From Pycnococcus provasolii (lineage: Eukaryota; Chlorophyta; Pseudoscourfieldiophyceae; Pseudoscourfieldiales; Pycnococcaceae): a stretch of 64,000 nucleotides of DNA. The notes beneath the pieces are model-generated. The model saw only the letters and a program-made list of their open reading frames with translations, did no database searches and was not told the DNA's origin. Where the stretch lies: the NCBI GenBank assembly GCA_938743325.2, contig OW568869.1, positions 62,001-126,000 on the forward strand, in the 5' to 3' direction. Shown one piece after another: positions 47,143 to 57,148 of this stretch (its first letter is position 1; each line of letters opens with the position of its first letter). The translations under genes were made by a program, and so were the position numbers.

Positions 47143-48858
47143 TTACAAGACGCTAATCTCTTGAATGCGCTCGTCCACAGCTTCACGGGCAGCATAGAGC
47201 CACTCACGCTCATATGAGATCAGGTGATGTGCAAGTCCGAGAGGTGAAGAATCACATCCGGATTTCAATCCCAGGTTCGCGAGCCGCTGGTATTGCGTGC
47301 TCAGCACGCGACGATACCGATTAAGAACATCGTAATTCTTCGTTAGCGATGCGGTGTCTCGCACTGCGCACCATCGCTCTGCTGCTAATCTCGGCGGCGC
47401 ATCTCGAACCACAATGTCGTTGGCCACATGAAGGGCACGAAGCATCCGCGTGTCAAAAGCGAAATCAGATGATCGGCTAAGTCCGAAGTGGAAGACGTCA
47501 TCGCCATCCTCGTCTTCGCCGCAGTAGGCACCATCCTCTGAGTCTGAGTCATCACTGGCATCGACCCGTAGTGGCACGAGTGTCGGACACTCCTCTGAGT
47601 CGGAGTCGGAGTCATTGTCGGTGTCGTTCTCTGAGTCGGAGTCTTTCTCCTCGTTGTCGGTGTCGTTCTCATCCATTAGGCCTAGTAGCACGGCAACACC
47701 GCGCGTATCCGTCGACGATTCAACCGCAAGCACGACCACGTCGGCAGCCGTCGCCGCGTCGTCGCCGTCATCGAATGCTGCTTGCCAGCGTAGCGGGAGG
47801 ATGTCATGCCGCGTTCCAACACTCACTCGTTCCAAAAGGTGATTGGCAGCCTTCCGTTCGCAGGGAAGCCAGCGATCGTGGATCTCCCGTGGGATGCTTG
47901 CAAACCTTACGTCGTCTCGAGACGTTTCGACGAAGCCGTACTTGTACAGCAGCGTCGCGAATGTTTGTTCCCCGTATGTGTTGTACAGCTCGCTGTTTCT
48001 GTCGGCACACCTCACTGTTCGAATGCCCAGGTAATCGGAAGGAGCGGATGGAAGCGACGGTGCGGACGCGTCACTTGACCGACGCGGTCGCTTTGACGAA
48101 CGATCTTCGTCGTCGTTCTCTTCGTCGTTCTCTTCGTCGCTCTCGTCATCACCCTCGACATGTATGTGCTCGGCATCAGTTGCATGATTAAAAGCATCGG
48201 CGAGCGGTACAAGCGAAAGACCGTGTTTGGAAGAGTCTGCAGGAAAGCTTCGACTTGCGACGAAGCTTGCCGCCGCCACAAAAGCTTTCAAGGAGAGCGC
48301 TTCGCGGACAGCCTTTGGCCTCATTTTGTCTTCCGCGCACAGCATTCGCTGCATTTCGTCGAGCACGCCCGCGAGCTTTAGGCTTTCGTAATCGTCCTGC
48401 ATCCCACGGAAGTCTGCACGAAAGCGAGATCCCAGCATCGCCGTCGCTTCAATCGCCCTTGTCGCAGCACGACAACCCGCGGTCGTCGCATCGAACTTCC
48501 AACACATGGGTAGAGATGCGCCAGCCGCTTTGTCTTTCGGCATAAAGTAGTCAAAATAATCACGCCACCGGCTCGTTGCACTCGCTCGCTCGAATAGGAC
48601 CGCTGCTGTGAGTGCAAGTCCGTGCGATATTTCGTGCTCACGCAGAAGCTCTCCGACACGTGAGTTGATTGGCGAGAGGATGCACTGTTTAGGTATCCAG
48701 CCGACAGTCTCGTCCGCTTCGAGGCGACGCGTTGCGTACACGGCAACTTGTCCGTCGGGAGACGGCGCGAAGCGCAGGTTGGACGTGCGCACGCCGTTCG
48801 CTGTGAGCCACGACGCGAGCTTGCGCGCACGCGCGTCGGCGGACGTGGCGCTTGGCAT
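47143..48858 (-). CDS. SET-domain protein methyltransferase, LSMT/SETD3-SETD6 type (571 aa)
   Basis: I chose ATG 48858; the open frame upstream reads into non-coding DNA. The SET domain is split: an N-terminal part (GVRTSNLRFAPSPDGQVAVY, RRLEADETV), a helical insert, and the key C-terminal part LVPLADAFNHATDAEH and then ELYNTYGEQTFATLLYKYGF, which bind S-adenosylmethionine and substrate Lys. A Rubisco-LSMT-like substrate-binding domain follows, interrupted by acidic runs (about 250-275 and 430-490). Members methylate Lys or His of Rubisco, aldolase, ribosomal proteins, actin or transcription factors. The acidic inserts are unusual. No clear transit peptide. Confidence 0.9.
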   Translation of the reverse strand: MPSATSADARARKLASWLTANGVRTSNLRFAPSPDGQVAVYATRRLEADETVGWIPKQCILSPINSRVGELLREHEISHGLALTAAVLFERASATSRWRDYFDYFMPKDKAAGASLPMCWKFDATTAGCRAATRAIEATAMLGSRFRADFRGMQDDYESLKLAGVLDEMQRMLCAEDKMRPKAVREALSLKAFVAAASFVASRSFPADSSKHGLSLVPLADAFNHATDAEHIHVEGDDESDEENDEENDDEDRSSKRPRRSSDASAPSLPSAPSDYLGIRTVRCADRNSELYNTYGEQTFATLLYKYGFVETSRDDVRFASIPREIHDRWLPCERKAANHLLERVSVGTRHDILPLRWQAAFDDGDDAATAADVVVLAVESSTDTRGVAVLLGLMDENDTDNEEKDSDSENDTDNDSDSDSEECPTLVPLRVDASDDSDSEDGAYCGEDEDGDDVFHFGLSRSSDFAFDTRMLRALHVANDIVVRDAPPRLAAERWCAVRDTASLTKNYDVLNRYRRVLSTQYQRLANLGLKSGCDSSPLGLAHHLISYEREWLYAAREAVDERIQEISVL

Positions 48859-49010
48859 CGCGCGACTTCGACGGCGGCGGCGGAAATGTTGTTTTGAACT
48901 TTTCGGTCGGGGTTTGTTTCGGGCCTTGCAGGAGGGGGGGCAGGAGGGAAACATGTGTGAAATAAATGTCACATACATCAACTGGTGTTTTTACTTTTTA
49001 CACTGTGTTA

Positions 49011-50615
49011 TTACTGAACATCGTCTTCGTCGTCGTCGTCGTCGTCGTCGTCGTTACCACCATCCTCATCATCCTCATCATCCTCATCGCCGCTAAAGTC
49101 ATCCATGGCGACCATGTCGCCTTGCAACGCCACGTCAAGCATCGCCTCCTCGGCGTCGCTGTCGTTGCCGTCGCCCTCCACCTTCACAGCCTCCGCGAAC
49201 GCCTTTCTCACAATCTTCTGGTAATCAGGCGCGAAATACGACTCGCTGTTTTTGTAAGCCTGAAAGAGAGCATGGTACCATGAGCCAGCTGTCAAGCCTA
49301 AAGGCACGCCGAATCGCTGCCAATACACGAGGCTCTGCGCGCACGCCAGAGCGATACGCAAGGTGGGAGAAGGCATGCCAGTAGACTCCTCCTCACATCC
49401 GTCGACGAGATACGGCGCTTCGAACGACGGATTGGCAGAGGTCCACGAGAGACTGACGCGTGGGCCACTCTCGCCCTCTAAGTCGCTTCGCATTGCCCAG
49501 TGAATCAAACGGTGGCTGAACACGACGGCTTCACCCTGCCTTAGGGACAACGCTCGAATGTTCTGCACGCTCTCCTTCGTGTCAAGACAAGCCCAAAGTG
49601 CGGCGGCACCGTCGCCATCTGACTTGCTCGTCGTCGCCTCTGCCACGGCGCCAGGCTTATAACCCGGATCAAAGCGCGCTGGTATCACGGCAAGGCACCC
49701 GTCACTCGCTCCGCATTCGCTAAGCGCTAGCCAAGTCGTGTGCATCTTGCCCAAGCCGCCCGTCTCGAAGCTTGCTTCCACGTCAGCCGGGTCTCGGTCG
49801 GAGTGAGGCGCAAAGCCAGCTCCTCCTCGCGGGATGCACCAGCACAACACGTCGCCGACGCGTCGGTGCGTTGCAGGCACGTTTGGTTTCATGGTTCGGT
49901 CGTGGTGCAGCTGCATGAGCTGCCAAGCCGCGTCGTAGCACGTCGTGAATGTCGGAGGCAGTCCCATGGCGTGCAGCTGCTTTGCACCGGCATGCAGCTT
50001 TGCCACGAGCTCACTCTCATCACTTTTTTCACAGCGCGACACGCACGCGAAGCCATCTTCCACGAGGCGCCGGGTGATGGATTGTTGAGAGTCTCCCGCC
50101 GTTGGCGCATTTTTGTGGTTGTTAGGAGAAGACGAGGAAAGAGTCAGTTCTCCATCGAGAACGACTTGCCAGAACTTTGGTTCGCCCACACAATGCACAA
50201 GCGCCTGTGGAAGTATCTTATTTCCCATTTCAGTATGAATGTTTTCCAGTGTTTTCACTGCTTCCAGTTCAGTTTGGGTCATCTCACATTCTGCTTGAAA
50301 CAACTTCGCCCGTGCTAGAGACTCCTGTGACTGTCTCAACCTCTCCTGTAAGGAGAGGAGAGGAGAGGAACCCTCCTGTATACCGGCGTCTGTTGTTGGT
50401 TGGTGGTTAAGCTGGCCAGACTTCTTCCGGATTTCATTCAGACGCGTCTCTACCTGCTCTTGCAGCCGCTGAACAATCTTCTGGCGCATGTGACTATACT
50501 CTGTCTTTTGTTGTTGCCATGAAATAAAATCGCTCAAGGGCCCTGAAGTCTCGCCGCCGCCTGCCTCAGCGCCGCGTGCGCGCTTCGTCCCGCGACCGTC
50601 TCCATCGTTCGGCAT
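49011..50615 (-). CDS. Phytanoyl-CoA-dioxygenase-like 2OG oxygenase (534 aa)
   Basis: I chose ATG 50615. The N-terminus carries a basic KRARG stretch and then a coiled coil with many Gln (about 35-110). The C-terminal domain is a PhyH-type fold: H271-S-D273 in AGFAPHSDRDP, GCLAVIPARFDPGYKPGAV, and distal H372 in RLIHWAMRSD, followed by RVSLSW with a candidate 2OG-binding Arg. The last 40 residues are a strongly acidic tail (GDEDDEDDEDGGNDDDDDDD). Such oxygenases hydroxylate lipids, alkaloids or halogenate small molecules; a substrate cannot be given. It lies 29 bp downstream of nothing overlapping; both flanking genes run in the same direction. Confidence 0.8.
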   Translation of the reverse strand: MPNDGDGRGTKRARGAEAGGGETSGPLSDFISWQQQKTEYSHMRQKIVQRLQEQVETRLNEIRKKSGQLNHQPTTDAGIQEGSSPLLSLQERLRQSQESLARAKLFQAECEMTQTELEAVKTLENIHTEMGNKILPQALVHCVGEPKFWQVVLDGELTLSSSSPNNHKNAPTAGDSQQSITRRLVEDGFACVSRCEKSDESELVAKLHAGAKQLHAMGLPPTFTTCYDAAWQLMQLHHDRTMKPNVPATHRRVGDVLCWCIPRGGAGFAPHSDRDPADVEASFETGGLGKMHTTWLALSECGASDGCLAVIPARFDPGYKPGAVAEATTSKSDGDGAAALWACLDTKESVQNIRALSLRQGEAVVFSHRLIHWAMRSDLEGESGPRVSLSWTSANPSFEAPYLVDGCEEESTGMPSPTLRIALACAQSLVYWQRFGVPLGLTAGSWYHALFQAYKNSESYFAPDYQKIVRKAFAEAVKVEGDGNDSDAEEAMLDVALQGDMVAMDDFSGDEDDEDDEDGGNDDDDDDDDEDDVQ

Positions 50616-50741
50616 GGCGGCGCTAAAAAAGTGTGTTAGAAACACGTGTTAGACCGACACTCTCCCGGGTTCGGGTTTCCCCTCCCCCGACCAAGACTCG
50701 CGGCTGGAAACGTGGTAAAACATTTACAACTTAACATAACA

Positions 50742-52352
50742 TTACAGGTCGACGCCTATTCGCGGCAGTTCGGCGCTTGGTTCGCCGCGCTTGCGAAGCC
50801 AACCCCACGTGTGCAGCGCGGCGGCCAACGTGACGACCAGATAACTGGCGAAGGCGAGAAGCGGGAAGTCGCGCGGCGCGTCAAGCACCATTCCCAGCAC
50901 GTAGATGCCAGCGCCGAAGAGCGCCTGCAGCGCCACCTGCACGCCGCTGACGGTGCCAACAGCTTCGGCGGGCACCACGTCGTTCTGCAGAAGTTGCGTC
51001 ACGCTCAGGTCAAAGCCCCACAGGCCGACTCGGCTGACAACCACGGACACCATCAGGATGTAGATGGCGGCATTGGCAGAAGTCGCATTTCCCATCGGCG
51101 CGGCGACGAGCAGCGCGATGACGGCCGGCAGGATGCACACATTTTGCAGCCAGATGAAGAGCGTTCCGGAAGCCTCGGGACTTTCCACGCGCTTCATCAG
51201 CGCGGGTGCGAGAAACGTGGCGGCAATGCCAAAGAGAGCGCTGCCGCTTTGTGCAACGCCCGTGGCGGTGGCGGAAAGGCCAGCCCAGTACACGTACGCA
51301 GTCATTAGGCTGCCGAACGATAGCACGGTGAAGTACAGCAGCGCGAGTGCAAGCGTCGAGGGAAATATACTTTGTCTGGCGTACAGAAGAAAGTATCCCC
51401 AGCTGGCGCTTAAGGTAGTGGTGGTGGAGGAGGAGGAGGATGCCTCTTCTCTGCTCGTGAAGAGGTGCGAGGAAGCACGGTACACCGCTCTCAGGCAGAC
51501 TACCTCCGCCGGCCACGCGGCGATGTTGAAGAGCGCACATGCGACGGTGGCGGCACGTTCGCCAAAAGAGGACATGATAATGCCGGCAAGCAGGGGTGCC
51601 ACGATCTTGCAGGTTAGGTCGATGCGTCGCATCGTCGCATTTGTCGTCGTCAGCACCTCGTCATCGTGCGCACTGCACAAGGCGATGACCCACCTCTTCT
51701 CCACGGCGATTGTGCTGGCAACACTTCCAAGCCTAGCAGTGGTAGCCGTGGCGATGACGAGTAGCGCCACGGGTATGTGAAAACTGCTTTCTACCGAAAT
51801 CGAGAGAGCGACATAGGCACAGGAGGCGGACGCGGCGATGGACAAGTTCTGCACGGCGTACGCCACCGTGGGTGCGTGCAGTGGTTGCTGCCTGTCGACC
51901 CAGTCTCCGATGGACGGTCCGACGGCGAACTGCGCGAGCGACTCGCTCAGTGATAGCGCCGCGGTCCACCTTAACGAGGTTCCTCCTGTGATGGTCAGTA
52001 AGAGCAGACCTCCCAGGAAGTCCCACATGCGCTCACCCCACGCCGCGCACGCGTGGCTGATGTACAGGTACGTAAGGAACTGCTTGTGCCGAGCGGTTGT
52101 CGACGAAGGTGATGTCTTTTGTTGTTGTGACGACGCGAGGAGCGCGACGTTCTCTTCTTCGTCGCCATCGTCGTGGCGTGTCGGCGTTGCCTCGTCGTCG
52201 TCTTCGACAAGACGGCTGACGAACGGTTCGTGCGGCATGATTGAGGGTAGGCTGAATGAGGCGGAACGGTTCAAGGTAGTTTCGGTAGGTGCGGAGGCCA
52301 TGTCTGATATTGTCGTGGCGCCGTCGCCGCCGCCATCGTCGTCGTCGTCCAT
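50742..52352 (-). CDS. FPN1: Ferroportin-like iron exporter, SLC40 family (536 aa)
   Basis: I chose ATG 52352 because the upstream frame looks non-coding. A cytosolic leader has an acidic start (MDDDDDGGGDG). About 11-12 membrane helices follow from residue 95. Family marks include AAWGERMWDFLGGLLLLTIT, GPSIGDWVDRQ, YAVQNLSIAASA and late SRVGLWGFDLSVTQLLQNDV, GTVSGVQVALQALF. Ferroportins export Fe(II) from the cell or into the vacuole or plastid; plants have both plasma-membrane and plastid types. No clear transit peptide, so location is open. TTACA (TGTAA on the gene strand) lies at 50724-50728. Confidence 0.93.
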   Translation of the reverse strand: MDDDDDGGGDGATTISDMASAPTETTLNRSASFSLPSIMPHEPFVSRLVEDDDEATPTRHDDGDEEENVALLASSQQQKTSPSSTTARHKQFLTYLYISHACAAWGERMWDFLGGLLLLTITGGTSLRWTAALSLSESLAQFAVGPSIGDWVDRQQPLHAPTVAYAVQNLSIAASASCAYVALSISVESSFHIPVALLVIATATTARLGSVASTIAVEKRWVIALCSAHDDEVLTTTNATMRRIDLTCKIVAPLLAGIIMSSFGERAATVACALFNIAAWPAEVVCLRAVYRASSHLFTSREEASSSSSTTTTLSASWGYFLLYARQSIFPSTLALALLYFTVLSFGSLMTAYVYWAGLSATATGVAQSGSALFGIAATFLAPALMKRVESPEASGTLFIWLQNVCILPAVIALLVAAPMGNATSANAAIYILMVSVVVSRVGLWGFDLSVTQLLQNDVVPAEAVGTVSGVQVALQALFGAGIYVLGMVLDAPRDFPLLAFASYLVVTLAAALHTWGWLRKRGEPSAELPRIGVDL

Positions 52353-53782
52353 CTTTCGTATCAAAGAAACGCCCAGGAGCGGCGCAGAAATGGACAAATG
52401 GCGCAAAAAAAAACAACGCCCCCGACGACGGCGGTCCAGGTGGGATAGGGATATGGGTAAGTGATGGGTTAAGTGATTAAAAAAGTTTTTTTTGGGGGTT
52501 ATGGGGAAAAGTTTACATTGCCGTGCTCGTTGGAGTTTCGGGGTTCCGGTCGGGGGAGGCAGTAGGCACAGGTGCACGTCATATGGCCTATTCTTGCTTG
52601 TGCTTTCCCCGCCGAAATAACGAAGAATTAGGGCCACGTTCTCGGCGATCGATACCTTTACGCGTTCGCTCTCTCCCAATGGTTTTGCGCTTCACGTTCG
52701 TGCACATGCTCAAATTTGGGCGAATCCATCCCAAATCCAAGCTCTTTTTGCAAATGCGAGAAGGCGAGGCGTTATGAAAAAGTTGCCCAAAATAAACAAA
52801 ATAAAAGTCTCTGGCGTGTCGCTCGGACATTCCAAGCGACGAAAGAGGACCAGAAGTGACCTAAATGAATGATTTCGTCACCTGAATCACGTGACGATCG
52901 ACGTGAAAGAGCCTCGACAGGGAGGCGAACAAGTTCAGGCGAAGTTGAGGAATTCCTTGCGCAAGGAAATAAAATCGCAATAAAATCGCGCGCGATCTCC
53001 GTCCCAAAAAAATGTACAATATGTCGTCAGACATGGGAAGACATGGAAGACATGGGAGACATGGGAAGACACGGGAGTGCTCAGGACGTGAAATCAGCAC
53101 GTGCCCTTGTTGAAATTCCAAAAAGATGCGAAATCCAAAAGGACCAACCATTGAGGAAAAAGCGGGAGAGAGACAAGTCCGGAGAGGACAAAGCAGGGGC
53201 CCCGTTGCTTTCAGTTTGAGTTGAGCCTCAAGCTGTTGGCCACTTTCAGCGCGTCAAATTCTCACGGGACCATTCTCGCCTCTGCCCTGCCCAAAAGGGG
53301 GGGAAGGGAAGGGCGCAGGGGAGGGTTGTACCGGAACCGGGGAACACTAAGGGGCAGTCAGTGAGAGCAACAACAGCAGTGGAAGAGGGAAGGAAGGCGC
53401 CTGCGTGTCCTGCAACTCCTCTCCTCTCCTTTCCGTGCAACTCAAACGCTTACTTACACGCTCGCACGCGCTCTTTTGCTTTCTGTGTGTTTGTACGCAA
53501 CGCAACGCAACGGAAGAACGGAAGTTACGTGGCGTGTTTTTGTGGGCATATCTTTGCTTTGGATTATCTCGCATTCTCGCATTCTTGTGTTCTTATTCCA
53601 AGCATTTCCATTTCAATAGAAAAGGCGTTTTGCAGCACTTTCCTGAAGAATTGTGTGTGGATTTTTTCACACGTACCGCATTTTTCTTTTCCCTCTCTTT
53701 GTGGAAAAACAAGAATCGACTTTATTCGACCAAAAAACAAAACGTACGACAAGAGAAAGAAAAACAAACAACAAACACCAAC
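52353..53782. other. Long divergent intergenic region
   Basis: No supported gene in 1.43 kb. A short run of GACATGGGAGACATGG repeats occurs at about 53029-53075. The part nearest 53782 probably holds the 5' leader of the KH-CCCH gene; it is CA/AC-rich. Confidence 0.5.
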
Positions 53783-55139
53783 ATGTTGGCTGCAACTTCG
53801 ACCGAACTTGTCGATGCACCTGCGCCAGCGACGGAGAAACAGCAACAATTGAAACACATAAATAACGACGCGGAAGCTACAAGGTACATTGCACACACTG
53901 CTTCTTTTTGCACAACGAAAACGAGCAAACGACTCACACGTCAAACAACAAACACACACAACACACACACACACTTCTTCACACAGCTCCTCAGAACTGC
54001 CGGCTCAAACATCTCCAGAACACCAAGACGAACCGGAAAGCAACAACAATGCACCAGAGGGACCTACGACCGAGGAATTCCCAGGTGAAAACGGAAACAG
54101 CAGCGAAAGCGGTGCTGTCGGCGCGTCGTCGCCAACAAGTCAAGAAAGTGGAGAATCTGCTGACCAAAAGGTGATTCAGATGAGCATTCCCGCAGACGCG
54201 GCGGGATGCGTCATTGGAAGGGGTGGGTGCAACATACGCCAAGTGACTTCAGCATCTGGCGCCAAAGTTAACGTGTTCGACGCAACTTCGTACAGCACGC
54301 AGCGCACCATCCAAATCAGCGGCACCATTGCGCAGGTGGAAATGGCAACGAGCCACGTCGAGGACCTGCTGAAGATGTACGACCCGTCCAAGGCTCCTAA
54401 GAGCTTCACGGCGCAAAACTACAAAACGAGGCTTTGCAGGCACTTCGTCGGTGGGAAGGCGTGCCCGTACGGTGGGCGGTGTCACTTCGCACACGGCACG
54501 CACGAAATTCGACCTGTTCCTCTCGACCAGAGCGCGCGCATGCACACAGCTGCGCGCATGGGTGCACGGCATCCAAGACCAGATGGTGCGTACGGGCCGT
54601 CAAGCCGGCAGAATCCTGCCGCCGCCTTCTTTTCGCCGGGTGCACCTGGCTACCCCGGCTACGCAGCCATGAATCCTGCAGCCATGGCACCACCTCCGCA
54701 GGGACTTCCCGTGTCACCGAACAATCCGCAGAGTCCAACCGCGGCTGATATGATGGCGTACCGTGCTGCGGCGGCATATCCACCAGGTGCTTTTGACAGC
54801 GCGGCGATGGCAGCCGCATACAACACGGCTTACTACCAGGGCTTATACTACAACAATCCCGCGGCTTATACAACAACCATGGCACAACAGCAAGCACGCG
54901 GTGGGCCACAGGCGGCGGCAGCGGCCGCGGCCGCGGCGGCGGCAGCGGCGGCAGCGGGCGGCATGATGCCCCCCGGAGGTCCGCCACCTCCGCATCAGCA
55001 TATGGGAGGACGACCTTTCTCCGATGCAGATCTCGTTCGTGGTGGAGTTGGCGAAGCCGAAGGTGTCAGTGGTGGCGAGATGGAACGCATGATGGCCGCA
55101 ACACATAACCTAAGCTTAGGCGACGCTGAGCCAACTTAA
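53783..55139 (+). CDS. KH and CCCH zinc-finger RNA-binding protein (417 aa, two exons)
   Basis: Exons are 53783-53883 and 53987-55139, with donor GTACAT and acceptor CACACAG; the phase-2 join gives ...EATSSSELPAQT. The KH domain is at about 110-175, with GXXG as GRGG in IPADAAGCVIGRGGCNIRQV. One C-X8-C-X5-C-X3-H zinc finger follows (TRLCRHFVGGKACPYGGRCH, about 195-215). The rest is a Pro/Ala/Gly/Tyr/Met-rich low-complexity region with a 16-Ala run. Plants have several such KH-CCCH proteins that bind mRNA. A role in mRNA stability or splicing is a family inference. Confidence 0.9.
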
Positions 55140-55279
55140 ATATTGGTTGTCTTTTTTTTTTCTCATTCGTCTTCCTTCTTCAACACATTTTTTTGTTACG
55201 TTTGTTTTGTGTTGAAAAGAAGAGAAAACAAAAAGAAAAGGCATACGTTCGCCACCACACGGTTGTTGGGGGCGGCTTA

Positions 55280-56482
55280 TTACCTCTCAAGGTCCATACA
55301 CCTGCCTTCGCGGTTGTAAATCTGATTTTGCGGCGGAAGAGCCTGCATAACGTGACCCATAAGATCACCTCGGCTCGAGCCGATGTATCGTCCTTCGACG
55401 ACGATGGCGTTGATGTCGGAGCCATCCGGCTTCACCAGCAAAAATGTGGGCAGATTTTCCACGCAGAATTTCCTGAAAAAGTCACACGTCGTCTCGTCCT
55501 CCGGGCTGATGCGGCAGAATCCGACGACACCAGGGAGTGCCTTGGCAAGAGCGAGTGCCGCGGGGAACACGCGCACGCAAGGTTCGCAGAACGTGGACGT
55601 GCACGCAACGACCGTGAAGAGGCATCCACTTTGTGCATTCTTTTGTGCGAGTGCCGCGATTTCGGATTCCGTCGACACGTCCGGAACGAGCCTCTGGCTG
55701 TCCTCGCCACCCGCAAGTCGTGAGCCGTAGTACAGCACGCCCTCGCCGATGGCGTGTTTGCGGTACCCGCTTTGTGTCCACAGCAGCCGTCCGTGTCGGT
55801 AGAAGAGCAGTGTTGGAAACTTGCCAATTTCCAGCTTTTCGCACAGTTTCGCCGAGGTGTCTCCGTTGAGGTGCAGGAACTCGACATCCTCGCACTCACG
55901 CGCACATCTCTGGATCGTGCTTCTGAGGCGCGAGCACCCGTCGTCACGTCGTTCCGACTTCCAGTGCACGTCAGCGCGTTCGACGTGTGACGAGTCGCAG
56001 TGCAGTTCCGAGTCCACCTCGAGCACGACGAGTCTGTCCTCAGCCATGCTGAGCCTTAGTGCGAAGTCCACCTCGTCTTGGATTTCCTTGATGCGCGACT
56101 CCACGACGACGCTTTCTCTCTTCTGTCGTATGAGTCGTTGCTGGTGTGTTTCGTTGCTGCGCGACGAGTACGGCGGTGGCGTGAAAGCTGAAGGCGTGTA
56201 CTGTTCGTGGAAGGCGGAGAGGTCCGACGGTCGCGGCGTCGCGACGTGAAGCCGACCGTGAAATGCTGACCTGATATTTATCCCGTTATTTTCATTGTGG
56301 AAAATCTGCTTCTGAACGTGGCTGTTAATGTTGCCACTATTCCGAGGTCGAGATCCAACACGGGATGAATAGGGAGGAGAGGGAGAGGGAGAGGGAGAGG
56401 GAGAGGGCAAGCACACACCACGTGGATGAGATACGGCACACAAACCGATGTTGCGATGATTGAGAGAGAGATGATGAGACAT
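55280..56482 (-). CDS. CDSP32: CDSP32-like double-thioredoxin protein (about 400 aa)
   Basis: The end is clear; the start is not. I use ATG 56482; the frame continues open to an ATG at 56866, but that part looks non-coding, and an intron is possible near 56200-56400. Two thioredoxin-like modules follow one another. The first (about 150-250 in this model) has no active-site Cys pair (FPTLLFYRHGRLLW). After VLYYGSRLAGG, the second carries the C-E-P-C active site in STFCEPCVRVFP and the cis-Pro in LPTFLLV. Land-plant CDSP32 has this layout: a stroma protein induced by drought that reduces peroxiredoxins and methionine sulfoxide reductase. A plastid location is inferred. Confidence 0.85.
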   Translation of the reverse strand: MSHHLSLNHRNIGLCAVSHPRGVCLPSPSPSPSPSPPYSSRVGSRPRNSGNINSHVQKQIFHNENNGINIRSAFHGRLHVATPRPSDLSAFHEQYTPSAFTPPPYSSRSNETHQQRLIRQKRESVVVESRIKEIQDEVDFALRLSMAEDRLVVLEVDSELHCDSSHVERADVHWKSERRDDGCSRLRSTIQRCARECEDVEFLHLNGDTSAKLCEKLEIGKFPTLLFYRHGRLLWTQSGYRKHAIGEGVLYYGSRLAGGEDSQRLVPDVSTESEIAALAQKNAQSGCLFTVVACTSTFCEPCVRVFPAALALAKALPGVVGFCRISPEDETTCDFFRKFCVENLPTFLLVKPDGSDINAIVVEGRYIGSSRGDLMGHVMQALPPQNQIYNREGRCMDLER

Positions 56483-57148
56483 GAAAAGAGGATATGAGGA
56501 TATGAGGATGACAACAAGATCGCTTTCACGGAAAGATGAAAGATGAATGAAGATGGCGACACCTGGCTGCCTGGAGAGCGAGCGAGTTAAAATGAGCGCC
56601 CCTCGGAGCAAGAATGCGAAAGCGAAAGGCGGGGACAAGCAAGCAACACAAGGCGTGAAAATATCAGGGGCCGGGCCGTTCAGGCCGAAGACGTGAAAAA
56701 CACGTGGGATCGATCCTCCGGTGGGAAAATCCAGGCAGGGACAGCTTGCCAAGTTGCCAGGGAGAGAAAAAACGAAAAAGGGCACTTGTTTGCAGTTGTT
56801 TGTGCACTTTTGCGGAAAAGAAAGCGCGTCAGATGGCAGGAACAACTTGTCGGGTCGGGTCTCCATGGTGGCGGATTGGCGGAAAAAAAGGCTGGCATTC
56901 TGGAGATTCGTAGGGGTTAGGGTTTGGGGTTAAACCTTTAGGGGTCTGGTTAGGGGTTAGGGAGTCCATTTGGATTTTGGGGGTTTGAGATTTTTTCCAG
57001 GCATGGACCTCAGGCATGGCATTCGTTCGGGGGTTCGTCGACCTTATCTAGCTCATCATAGACTAAGAGGACGGGAGTGGTGGCGCTGTGGCGGCGGCGG
57101 CCATACCTTTTTCTTAAAGGCTGAAACCTTTTTCCCTCTCGTTTAGTC
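56483..57148. other. Divergent region with degenerate TTAGGG-like repeats
   Basis: No independent gene supported; the upstream half may include unidentified 5' exon sequence of the CDSP32-like gene. Repeats around GGGGTTAGGG lie at 56911-56962. Confidence 0.5.
56911..56962 (+). repeat. Degenerate TTAGGG/GGGGTTAGG tract
   Basis: Several spaced GGGGTTAGGG, GGGGTT and GGTTAGGGG units between the divergent CDSP32-like and 2OG-oxygenase genes. Confidence 0.7.

Noticed and set aside
56483-56866. N-terminal extension of the CDSP32-like protein to ATG 56866
   Set aside because: The extra 128 residues are non-coding in character (Phe/Ser/Pro/Leu from low-complexity DNA) and match nothing in the family.
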